From NCBI GenBank assembly GCA_028284105.1, contig JANQSK010000174.1, positions 1 through 6,278 of the forward strand: a DNA stretch of 6,278 nt, in the 5' to 3' direction. The translations under genes were made by a program, and so were the position numbers. The stretch comes from Anaerolineae bacterium (lineage in GTDB: Bacteria > Chloroflexota > Anaerolineae > Promineifilales > Promineifilaceae). Below the pieces are notes generated by a model. It worked only from the letters and a program-made list of their open reading frames with translations. It was not told the DNA's origin and made no database searches. Shown piece after piece: positions 1-5,575 of this stretch; position 1 is the first letter of the stretch, and each line of letters starts with the position of its first letter.

Positions 1-926
1 ATAGCCCTTACCACAAATGGTATAAATGGATTGATTGGCCACACGATTGGTGGAGCTTTTTTGGAGTTAAAGAGCTCCCCGAAGTGGATGTGAATCATCC
101 CGAAGTTCGTGATTATTTGCTGGCCAGCGCCGAGTTTTGGCTTTGTGATGTAGGTTTTGATGGACTGCGTCTTGACTATGCTTTGGGACCTACGCATGAT
201 TTTTGGACAGACCTTTTTGCTATGGTGAAGCGTAAAAAACCAGAAGCTTGGATATTTGGGGAGGTTGTTGAAACCCCCATGACGATTCGACGATACGAAG
301 GGCGTATGGATGGCTGCCTCGACTTTCCACTTATGCAGGCGTTGAAAGATACATTTGCTTTAGAGCGCATGAGCCTTCAAGCATTTGATACATTTTTGAA
401 CAATCATGAACATTTTTTCAGAGGGGAATTTAGTCGACCCAGCTTTTTAGATAATCATGATATGAATCGGTTCATGTTCGCAGCAAAAGAAAATAAAAAC
501 CGATTGAAGATGGGATTACTGTGCTTATTTACGCTTGAAAACCCGCCTACTGTCTACTATGGAACGGAAATCGGATTATCCCAAAACTATCGCATGAGTG
601 ATCCCAATGGGGACGGGATGGCCGAAGCGCGCCAACCCATGTGTTGGGATGAAGCGAATCAAGACCTGTCATTGAAAGCATATGTAGAGTCTCTAATCGC
701 AATGCGTAAAGAGAACCCCTTATTCATTTCAGGCGAGCGACAAACACTCCACTGTGACAATGAAACAAAAACATTGGCTTATATGCGTTCAGATGGTGAA
801 ACGCATGCAATTGTCGCCTTTAATTTGAGTGACCAATCTCAAAGCATTCAAATTACTAGTTCAGAATTTCCACAAACTGTTCAGATCGACTTAGAAAGCG
901 AGTCTGGAAAGGTTCTTTTTGTGTAA
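1..926 (+). CDS. GH13 alpha-amylase-family glycosidase, C-terminal part (5' truncated by window)
   Basis: The frame is open from the left edge (first full codon at 3), so the N-terminus lies outside the window. The product hydrolyses or transfers alpha-glucosidic bonds in starch- or maltodextrin-type sugars. Conserved GH13 blocks are visible in order. GFDGLRLDYA carries the nucleophile Asp (174-176). WIFGEVVE carries the acid/base Glu (261-263). FLDNHDMNRF carries the transition-state Asp (459-461). PTVYYGTEIGL and a RQPMCWDE block close the (beta/alpha)8 barrel. The last ~70 residues resemble the all-beta C-terminal domain. Region I (DxxxxNH) would lie upstream, so its absence is due to the cut. 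The aromatic stretch at 12-60 (many Trp) followed by LPEVDVNHPEV matches neopullulanase/cyclomaltodextrinase-like and general alpha-amylase members; exact specificity cannot be assigned. All three catalytic carboxylates are present, so it is probably active. It ends at TAA. Confidence 0.93.
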   Translation, partial: SPYHKWYKWIDWPHDWWSFFGVKELPEVDVNHPEVRDYLLASAEFWLCDVGFDGLRLDYALGPTHDFWTDLFAMVKRKKPEAWIFGEVVETPMTIRRYEGRMDGCLDFPLMQALKDTFALERMSLQAFDTFLNNHEHFFRGEFSRPSFLDNHDMNRFMFAAKENKNRLKMGLLCLFTLENPPTVYYGTEIGLSQNYRMSDPNGDGMAEARQPMCWDEANQDLSLKAYVESLIAMRKENPLFISGERQTLHCDNETKTLAYMRSDGETHAIVAFNLSDQSQSIQITSSEFPQTVQIDLESESGKVLFV

Positions 927-985
927 AGAAAATTGAACCTTTCGGTAAGATGAGAATTAAACTAAAGTCCTACTCCCCTGACTTG

Positions 986-1005
986 AAATCGATCAAAATC
1001 GTTTT
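986..1005 (+). terminator. weak possible terminator after the GH13 gene
   Basis: AAATCGAT and ATCGTTTT can pair around a CAAA loop with one T:T mismatch, and the 3' arm ends in four Ts. The stem is short and AT-rich and lies 60 bp past the stop codon. It is only a candidate, and no better terminator was seen before the repeat element at 1029. Confidence 0.2.
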
Positions 1006-1028
1006 AAACTTCACGGTTGGTAAGTAAG

Positions 1029-1142
1029 TTAAGTGAAACGAAGTTCCTGTTTTGAATAAAATAACAGCTTCAAATTTCGTTTCCTTGAGGTTCCGAAGCT
1101 TTTGCTCACATGTTTTCAATTTAGAAACTTCGGAACACTTAA
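1029..1142. repeat. 114-bp inverted-repeat-bounded element, MITE-like
   Basis: The element begins TTAAGTG and ends CACTTAA. Aligning the first 19 bases with the reverse complement of the last 19 gives 15 matches (shared TTAAGTG, then CGAAGTT), which is what terminal inverted repeats look like. Two stem-loops lie inside. The left has GAAACGAA (1035-1042) pairing with TTCGTTTC (1076-1083) and an inner CTGTT/AACAG stem. The right has GTTCCGAAG (1090-1098) pairing perfectly with CTTCGGAAC (1128-1136), extended by TTT/AAA across a bulged C. No coding capacity fits inside. If the palindromic TTAA at each end is target sequence, the mobile core would be 1033-1138. It could instead be a structured RNA or a degenerate regulatory hairpin pair. 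I see no second full copy in this window. Confidence 0.45.
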
Positions 1143-1417
1143 TAAATCTTATTTACTCATAATTGTGTAGAAAGCGTAGGCCTTTCTGCTAAGTAGTTTA
1201 AAAGCGCCACGGCAACCCTTACTCAAATATCCCCCTTTTTTGAACAATTGAACGCATTGGGACATGCCTTCTCTGGGATCATGTTTAAGAACGGCCGTAT
1301 TCTGTGTACAGCACACAAAGGATAAAAAAGGATTTTCAGCCAACTGCTTTGGTAATTGGCTCGTTGATCACGCCTGATGGCCTGATCCCTTTGTGGCACA
1401 CGTATAGGAAGGGAAAG
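1143..1417. other. non-coding stretch upstream of the small secreted-protein gene
   Basis: I find no convincing gene here. The forward frame of the downstream gene is open back to a GTG at 1304, but the residues between 1304 and 1417 do not look like a conserved domain. A short hairpin, AGAAAG (1169-1174) with CTTTCT (1182-1187), lacks a T-tract. There is one copy of the ACGGCCGT palindrome at 1291 and a tandem GCCTGATG/GCCTGATC near 1370-1386. I could not pick a promoter with confidence. Confidence 0.5.
1291..1298. repeat. ACGGCCGT palindrome, copy 1 (non-coding)
   Basis: First of five exact copies of this octamer in the window, and the only one outside a gene as annotated here. Its location argues that protein-coding constraint alone does not explain the abundance. 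Confidence 0.8.
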
Positions 1418-1870
1418 ATGACAGCATTAATATCAATGTGCTTAAATTTAGCGTTAGCCACTGCAAACAACGTTGATTGCACGCACGTACCAACACCACA
1501 ACCCGAGATTGAAGCAGCTTCAATATTTCTTACCGTTTATGACACTGCATTGTGTGAACCTGATGAAGAATGTTTGCAAGGAAACGGGGATGGCTACTTT
1601 GCGAGCATGATTCCGGTTGGTCCTGAATGGTACGGCCGTATGGCAGCTTGCCCGGCAGACTTCTTTGGACAAACCATTCAAGTCTTAGATTTAGAGCTTT
1701 ACTGTGGAGATAGTTTTGGCACACTTGACGGGGAACCTGTGCCTACATTCTCCTATCATGAACATCGAGGCTGGTACGTCCGTGTTGATGTATTCTGGCC
1801 AGTTGCCGAGGAAGGCCATCCAGACTGGAACGCTTGGGTTGTGCCCAACTGGGAATTAGACCAATCGTAA
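1418..1870 (+). CDS. small, probably exported Cys-containing hypothetical protein
   Basis: A 150-residue product from ATG 1418, chosen because AGGAAGGG (1406-1413) sits just upstream. The frame is open back to 1304, and a TTG at 1391 would add a basic n-region (WHTYRKGK) and make a more typical signal peptide. Either way the start is hydrophobic (MTALISMCLNLALATA), with an ATA that fits signal peptidase I cleavage; there is no lipobox. The mature part has five Cys (residues 21, 46, 52, 78, 96), favouring disulfides outside the cytoplasm. The block ACPADFFGQTIQVLDLELY followed by CGDSFG and later RVDVFWP loosely resembles the layout of 3D/double-psi beta-barrel domains (G-x-T-x-V, then C-x-D-x-G, then D-h-F). 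That fold call is inference, and no catalytic function is claimed. The C-terminus is rich in Trp and Pro. It ends with TAA just before a strong hairpin. Confidence 0.75.
   Translation: MTALISMCLNLALATANNVDCTHVPTPQPEIEAASIFLTVYDTALCEPDEECLQGNGDGYFASMIPVGPEWYGRMAACPADFFGQTIQVLDLELYCGDSFGTLDGEPVPTFSYHEHRGWYVRVDVFWPVAEEGHPDWNAWVVPNWELDQS
1632..1639. repeat. ACGGCCGT palindrome, copy 2
   Basis: Inside the small secreted-protein gene, read as xAC GGC CGT (Tyr-Gly-Arg). Confidence 0.8.
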
Positions 1871-1881
1871 GTGATTTTGCG

Positions 1882-1915
1882 AAAGGGCGAGCAGCCACGC
1901 TCCTCGCCCTTTTAT
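1882..1915. terminator. bidirectional rho-independent terminator between convergent genes
   Basis: AAAGGGCGAG (1882-1891) pairs perfectly with CTCGCCCTTT (1903-1912) over 10 bp. The 11-nt loop contains a further AGC/GCT pairing. On the plus strand the stem runs into TTTTATTTT, a good U-tract for the gene ending at 1870. On the minus strand it lies directly after the ADH stop at 1917 and runs into a shorter TTTC tract, so it can serve both genes but looks stronger for the plus-strand one. Confidence 0.88.
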
Positions 1916-1916
1916 T

Positions 1917-2999
1917 TTACTCAAAGACGATGACGTTTCTTAAAGCCTCACCCCGTTTAACCGCATCAATCGCCTCATTAATTTCTTCAAGTTGATACGT
2001 TTTAGTCACAAGCTCATCTAGCTTAAGACGACCTTGCTCATATAGTTCTACGAGCTTTGGAATATCGACTTGTAAATTCGTCGTTCCCATTTTGCTACCC
2101 ATCATCTTTTTAGCGGCCGCTGCAAAATCGACCGCTTCAAACACCATTTTAACGCCCACAGCTGGCATCCCTACGAGCACCAATGAGCCCGAGTTGCGCA
2201 CCATGTCCATGCCTTGATGGATCGCTTTGTCGCTTCCTACTGTGACAAAGACAAAGTCGGCTCCGCGACCATCGGTGATGTCAATAACAAGACCTGTCTC
2301 ATCTTCGTTTAGCGGATTGATGGTGTGTGTTGCTCCAAACTCTTTTGCTGCTTCGAGCTTGCTGTCGACCAAATCAACGGCAATGATCTTTTTGGCCCCA
2401 GAAATGACGGCCCCTTGAATGCTGTTTAAACCAACACCACCGCAGCCAATGACTACGACGTTACTGCCATAAGGCACTTTGGCTGTATTAACCACAGCGC
2501 CTAAACCCGTAATCACACCACAAGCTAGGAGTGACGCACTCTCTTTGGGCATTTCGCTCGGGATGGGCACGATTTGTGATTCATGAACCACGACTTCTTC
2601 AGCAAACGCCCCTGTTCGCATGGCTTGGAGGACAGGATTGCGATCTTGGTCATATAAACGGCCGTTTTCATCAAGCGGAAAAACCGTTTCACACATATTG
2701 GGATCACCTTGCGAGCAATAAAAGCAAGTGCCACAAGAGCGAATCAGCGTAATGACAACTGGGTCGCCAACTTTTACATTTGATACATTGGGACCTACTT
2801 CCAGAACAGTCCCCGAGGCTTCATGACCATAGACGGCTGGCAACTGTCCACCCCAAGCCCCATCAGCATAGTGAATGTCACTGTGGCAGATGGCACAGGC
2901 TGACACCTTAACCCGAACCTCACCAGATTGAGGTGGATCTAAAATCAAATCTTCAACAACTAAGGGTTGACCAAACTCGTGGCATACTGCAGCTTTCAT
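1917..2999 (-). CDS. zinc-dependent alcohol dehydrogenase, MDR superfamily, class III-like
   Basis: A 360-residue cytosolic NAD-linked medium-chain dehydrogenase that oxidises an alcohol or reduces an aldehyde. Catalytic zinc ligands are Cys38 (AICHSD), His59 with Glu60 (YGHEASG) and Cys160 (LLACGVITG). The structural zinc loop has all four Cys (89, 92, 95, 103) in CGTCFYCSQGDPNMC. The Rossmann glycine motif GCGGVG is at 185-190, and Asp209 in IAVDL at the end of the second strand favours NAD over NADP. Length and the extended segment after the Cys loop fit the class III/NDMA-dependent-like branch, but substrate (formaldehyde adduct, primary or aryl alcohol) cannot be read from sequence. The ATG start is supported by a GGGAGA ribosome binding site 9 nt upstream. 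It is probably monocistronic: 331 bp separate it from the next same-strand gene, and inverted ATTGAGC motifs in that gap may regulate it. No defects seen. Confidence 0.95.
   Translation of the reverse strand: MKAAVCHEFGQPLVVEDLILDPPQSGEVRVKVSACAICHSDIHYADGAWGGQLPAVYGHEASGTVLEVGPNVSNVKVGDPVVITLIRSCGTCFYCSQGDPNMCETVFPLDENGRLYDQDRNPVLQAMRTGAFAEEVVVHESQIVPIPSEMPKESASLLACGVITGLGAVVNTAKVPYGSNVVVIGCGGVGLNSIQGAVISGAKKIIAVDLVDSKLEAAKEFGATHTINPLNEDETGLVIDITDGRGADFVFVTVGSDKAIHQGMDMVRNSGSLVLVGMPAVGVKMVFEAVDFAAAAKKMMGSKMGTTNLQVDIPKLVELYEQGRLKLDELVTKTYQLEEINEAIDAVKRGEALRNVIVFE
2112..2121. repeat. AGCGGCCGCT palindrome, variant of the ACGGCCGT word
   Basis: A perfect 10-bp palindrome inside the ADH gene. 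It is the only CGGCCG hexamer in the window not flanked by A and T. It is listed for comparison and is probably chance. Confidence 0.4.
2658..2665. repeat. ACGGCCGT palindrome, copy 3
   Basis: Inside the ADH gene, read on the minus strand as xAC GGC CGT (Asn-Gly-Arg). Confidence 0.8.
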
Positions 3000-3008
3000 A
3001 GCGGAAAA

Positions 3009-3014
3009 TCTCCC
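3009..3014 (-). promoter_or_regulatory. ribosome binding site of the ADH gene
   Basis: GGGAGA on the minus strand, 9 nt before the ADH ATG. It fixes the start at 2999. Confidence 0.75.
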
Positions 3015-3041
3015 AATTATTCTTTGATCACGTTAATGTAG

Positions 3042-3118
3042 ATTGAGCGTTCAAAGAATAAAAGCTCAATTCCCACAACGTATGATTAACAAGCCAACTA
3101 TCAATTTAGATATTGAGC
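3042..3118. promoter_or_regulatory. three ATTGAGC motifs, candidate operator for ADH
   Basis: ATTGAGC (3042-3048) and its exact reverse complement GCTCAAT (3064-3070) form a 7-bp inverted repeat with a 15-bp spacer, centred about 57 bp upstream of the ADH start. A third copy, ATTGAGCGT (3112-3120), is a 9-bp direct repeat of 3042-3050 at a distance of 70 bp. The arrangement suits a dimeric regulator. A poor promoter match on the minus strand (TTTATT, 16 bp, TACATT) overlaps the inverted pair. Confidence 0.35.
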
Positions 3119-3241
3119 GTAATTGTATACTTTTTATTTTTTTATGGGGCACAAAAAAGCGGAATCACGATCGTGCATTGAGGTAAATCAAAGAAAGTAT
3201 TAAAAAATTAAATTAGCTGCAATTGCTGTGATTTATTCGGC

Positions 3242-3303
3242 GATTGACAGATATTGTGATGCATCTTTTTAGAACACTTTCCGTCAATCACAAAGATCGA
3301 GAT
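3242..3303. repeat. overlapping inverted repeats downstream of the membrane-protein gene
   Basis: GATTGAC (3242-3248) pairs with GTCAATC (3293-3299), and TTGTGAT (3254-3260) pairs with ATCACAA (3297-3303). The right arms overlap, so the two 7-bp stems exclude each other. A third small palindrome, GATGCATC, sits in the loop. There is no clear T-tract, so a terminator role for the minus-strand gene ending at 3331 is only possible. Confidence 0.3.
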
Positions 3304-3330
3304 AAAAGATAGCAGAAATAAATTTGATTT

Positions 3331-4062
3331 CTAAAATTTGAGCGAGTTGTTTTCCTCTTCCTTCGCAATAAGGCGTTGGAGGATAATGATTTTTTGCCAA
3401 ATTTTGCGGCTCAACCCCGTCGTTAAAGTTTCAATATCATTAACGGTGTCCAAAATAAGCGCATCTGGTAGATATTGGGCGTATAAGGCCGCTATTTTGC
3501 CCGTTAAGGAAAGCATCTCGCTACAGTAGTCCAAATAGCGTGTTAATTCATAAACGGATAAATTCGGCCTTGGTGAGGAAGGGGTCATGATACCAATATC
3601 TGATCCAGTAATGCGGCTCGGGTCTTTGGTTAACTGATGCATATCGATGACGTGTGCGACGGCCCGAAGCTCGTGCAAATCTTCCAAAGCACGGGCTCGC
3701 TTGATTCGCGTTTCGGTGTTTGTGAGGAAGAACAAGCCAGCGGCAATCAACAGGAGGTCGTTGACGCTAGCCTCGATTAATTGCGCAAATTCGCCAATTT
3801 CAAGCTGACCTAATGACAAATTGATTCGGGTAAAGGTAAAAATAAGTCCGGCAAGCCCTAGCAGAATTACCATGCCGATGCCAATCCGAAGCGGGATGTT
3901 AGGCTTTCTAATCCATTCAGCTTTTTGCTGGCTTGTGCTGGCGATCTCTTTGAGTTCTTGGCAAACTTTACCCAGACTTGATTCAGGGAATCGCTCACTG
4001 ATCCGACGTTCAAGTTTTTCAATTGTCTTTAAAGTTTTTGCAGGGTCTAATTCTCTATACAT
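3331..4062 (-). CDS. two-TM membrane protein of unknown function
   Basis: A 243-residue product if it begins at ATG 4062 (MYRELDPAKTL). I prefer this start because GGAG (4074-4077) lies 11 nt upstream. An ATG at 4092 would add ten residues but has no ribosome binding site. A weak promoter (TTGGAA, 17 bp, AATTAA at 4124-4096) would start transcription near 4089, also favouring the shorter form. Layout: a charged, probably helical N-terminal part with ELDPAKTLKTIEKLERRISERFP; TM1 at about residues 57-80; a short polar loop; TM2 at about 94-115. Then follows a basic segment (TRIKRARALEDLHEL) and a soluble C-terminal region with AHVIDMHQLTKDP and a helical end. The two charged halves should lie on the same, probably cytoplasmic, side. 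This looks like a conserved bacterial family without an assigned role; no catalytic motif seen. It is divergent from the sigma-BFN gene. Confidence 0.8.
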   Translation of the reverse strand: MYRELDPAKTLKTIEKLERRISERFPESSLGKVCQELKEIASTSQQKAEWIRKPNIPLRIGIGMVILLGLAGLIFTFTRINLSLGQLEIGEFAQLIEASVNDLLLIAAGLFFLTNTETRIKRARALEDLHELRAVAHVIDMHQLTKDPSRITGSDIGIMTPSSPRPNLSVYELTRYLDYCSEMLSLTGKIAALYAQYLPDALILDTVNDIETLTTGLSRKIWQKIIILQRLIAKEEENNSLKF

Positions 4063-4113
4063 GTAGTATTGCACTCCATAAATTGATTGCATTTTTTAAT
4101 TTTGCAATACCTG

Positions 4114-4162
4114 ACAGTTTCCAACTTTTTATCTAACGTGTACTGGACATGTGGAAAACTGT
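4114..4162. repeat. long inverted repeat in the divergent intergenic region
   Basis: ACAGTTTCCA (4114-4123) pairs with TGGAAAACTGT (4152-4162) through ten base pairs with one bulged base, separated by 28 bp. The right arm overlaps the candidate -35 of the sigma-BFN gene and the left arm overlaps the weak -35 of the opposite gene, so a bound regulator could affect both. Confidence 0.4.
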
Positions 4163-4179
4163 ACGAACCTCAATATAGC
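4152..4179 (+). promoter_or_regulatory. candidate promoter for the sigma-BFN gene
   Basis: TGGAAA (4152-4157) and TATAGC (4174-4179) are each four of six matches to the housekeeping consensus, with a 16-bp spacer. This places transcription start around 4186, giving a leader of about 43 nt. Confidence 0.35.
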
Positions 4180-4201
4180 ATGATTACATCACTGACTTCA
4201 A

Positions 4202-4219
4202 GAAAGGATGTAACCTTTT
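4202..4219 (+). promoter_or_regulatory. hairpin covering the likely Shine-Dalgarno of sigma-BFN
   Basis: AAAGG (4203-4207) pairs with CCTTT (4214-4218) around ATGTAA, plus one wobble pair. The AGAAAGG inside it is the only good ribosome-binding sequence before the gene, but it sits 21 nt from ATG 4229, well beyond normal spacing. Translation of the full-length protein may therefore be weak. Confidence 0.35.
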
Positions 4220-4228
4220 GCTAGCCTA

Positions 4229-5494
4229 ATGCAACTAAGTGTCAAAATGGAAAAATTCACAGATTCTGAATTGGTCGCGATATGTTTGTCTGGTCGTAAA
4301 CAGGCGTTTTCAACGCTGCTTACCCGACACGAGACTCGCGTGCGGAATACGGTTCATGCTGTCTATCCAATGACACAAGATGTTGATGATTTAATCCAAG
4401 AAACGTTTTTACAAGCTTTTTTAAATCTATCTACTATACGAGACCCAGCCCAGTTTCGTTCCTGGGTTTGTGGGATTGCTTTGAATTTGGCAAAGGTGCG
4501 ATTTCGCACGAATGCAAGGCTTGAGCTCATGCAGTATGGTCTCATCTTTGGTGATAGCTCGCTTAATGGCAATAAAAATCTCGTTGAGGAACAAGTCGTT
4601 AGCCATCAACAAATTGAGCTGTTATCGCATGCGATTGCTGACCTTCCTCAAGCTGAGCGTGAGGCGATTTTGATGATTTATCGAGATGGCTATTCTCAAC
4701 GAGAAACGGCCGTAAAACTCAATACAACCCCAAACGCTATCAAAGTTCGCGCCCATCGAGGCAGAAAAAGACTCAAGACCATATTGCAGAATCATGATGA
4801 ATTTGACACCCAAAAGGAGACACAAATGATTCCTGTTACGATTTATGATGTTACAAAACGAGCCAACACGCCTGCAGAGGGATTTGATAAACAAGCGCTT
4901 TTGGCTCCACTATTGCAAAGCATTTCCCCAGAGCTCCGCGACTTGGTAATTGAACATTCAACGATCAATTGGTCAATTCCTGCTGATAAATTGCTTTCAA
5001 AAGTAGAAGGCTTACCGGAGGAGCAGGTGACTGCGATTCATAAGGTGATGCATCCCTTGGCACCCCATCGTGTTGTCTTGCTCAAAGAAGAAGCGAGCGA
5101 GCGTATTTTGCCTATTTGGATTGGCCCATTTGAAGCTGAGATGATTCGCTTACAGTTAAAGCAGATTTCGTTTGATCGCCCGCTCAGTCACGACATGATG
5201 AATTCTTTGCTCGATGCTGGCGGAACGGCCGTTCAATCTGCAACCGTCAGTAAATTGCACAACAAGGTTTACTATGGCGAACTAAAAATCAATGTAAATG
5301 GCCAGGAAAAAAGTGTGGATTGCCGCCCGTCAGACGCCCTAACATTAGCGACACGGATCAATTGCCCTATCTTTGTTGCACCCGAAGTGATGGATGCTGA
5401 AGGAACCGTATTGAGTCAGATTCAAGGGAGCACAGCTGGACACTATCAATGGGAACGACAAGGAAAAATAAACCAATTTCAATCCATCGTGTAA
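4229..5494 (+). CDS. ECF-type sigma factor fused to a bifunctional nuclease (BFN/DUF151) domain
   Basis: 421 residues. Residues ~25-93 are sigma-70 region 2: DVDDLIQETFLQAFLNL is the core-binding 2.2 helix, and FRSWVCGIALNLAKVRFR covers 2.3-2.4, which reads the -10. Residues ~131-187 are region 4: LPQAEREAILMIYRDGYSQRE leads into a helix-turn-helix ending AIKVRAHRGRKRLK. No region 3 is present, as in ECF factors. After a linker (~190-275) comes a BFN domain (~278-395), recognised by RILPIWIGPFEAEMIRLQL, RPLSHDMMNSLLDAGG and DCRPSDALTLATRINCPIFVAPEV. BFN-family proteins have reported RNase/DNase activity; whether this one cleaves anything is unknown. Start uncertain: ATG 4229 has a poorly spaced ribosome binding site, and ATG 4247 has none. 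No anti-sigma gene is adjacent, so the BFN part may modulate the sigma part. An internal start at 4826 could yield BFN alone. Confidence 0.9.
   Translation: MQLSVKMEKFTDSELVAICLSGRKQAFSTLLTRHETRVRNTVHAVYPMTQDVDDLIQETFLQAFLNLSTIRDPAQFRSWVCGIALNLAKVRFRTNARLELMQYGLIFGDSSLNGNKNLVEEQVVSHQQIELLSHAIADLPQAEREAILMIYRDGYSQRETAVKLNTTPNAIKVRAHRGRKRLKTILQNHDEFDTQKETQMIPVTIYDVTKRANTPAEGFDKQALLAPLLQSISPELRDLVIEHSTINWSIPADKLLSKVEGLPEEQVTAIHKVMHPLAPHRVVLLKEEASERILPIWIGPFEAEMIRLQLKQISFDRPLSHDMMNSLLDAGGTAVQSATVSKLHNKVYYGELKINVNGQEKSVDCRPSDALTLATRINCPIFVAPEVMDAEGTVLSQIQGSTAGHYQWERQGKINQFQSIV
4706..4713. repeat. ACGGCCGT palindrome, copy 4
   Basis: Inside the sigma region 4 coding part, read as ACG GCC GTx (Thr-Ala-Val). 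The phase differs from copies 2 and 3. Confidence 0.8.
4814..4828 (+). promoter_or_regulatory. internal ribosome binding site and ATG for a stand-alone BFN protein
   Basis: AAGGAG (4814-4819) lies 6 nt before an ATG at 4826 that is in frame (Met200 of the fusion). Translation from here would give a 222-residue protein, MIPVTIYDV onward, comprising only the linker and BFN domain. This is the best Shine-Dalgarno in the locus, clearly better than that of the upstream start. It sits exactly at the domain boundary. Confidence 0.6.
5225..5232. repeat. ACGGCCGT palindrome, copy 5
   Basis: Inside the BFN coding part, read as ACG GCC GTx (Thr-Ala-Val), same phase as copy 4. Confidence 0.8.
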
Positions 5495-5575
5495 TAAGTC
5501 TATTTATTTAGTAAATGAATGGGGTAACAATTTGAAGGGATTGTTGGTTGAATGAGCAAAAGTTTCGCATTTGAG

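Larger units (their letters stand above)
3000..3330. other. 331-bp regulatory gap upstream of ADH
   Basis: No gene is seen on either strand. From the ADH side it holds the ADH ribosome binding site, three ATTGAGC motifs (3042-3118), a perfect 10-bp palindrome CACGATCGTG (3166-3175), and overlapping inverted repeats at 3242-3303 that lie just past the end of the membrane-protein gene. A weak minus-strand promoter candidate pairs a TATACA -10 with TTGTGC at a 19-bp spacing near 3125-3155; I do not trust it enough to list separately. Confidence 0.6.

Noticed and set aside
1149..1343. A 64-codon minus-strand open frame in the gap after the GH13 gene, possibly a transposase remnant.
   Set aside because: The translation shows no recognisable motif, there is no ribosome binding site, and it overlaps the opposite-strand gene's upstream frame.
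1371..1388. Tandem 8-bp repeat GCCTGATG/GCCTGATC.
   Set aside because: Only two units with one difference; too short to separate from chance.
1304..1417. A longer form of the small secreted protein starting at GTG 1304.
   Set aside because: No ribosome binding site is seen at 1304, and the extra 38 residues would bury the signal peptide. ATG 1418 has a Shine-Dalgarno.
3166..3175. Perfect 10-bp palindrome CACGATCGTG.
   Set aside because: Single copy, symmetry does not extend, and no promoter can be placed around it with confidence.
4208..4213. ATG followed directly by TAA in the sigma-BFN leader, a possible start-stop regulatory element.
   Set aside because: The ribosome-binding sequence abuts the ATG with no spacer, so initiation there is unlikely; treated as part of the hairpin.
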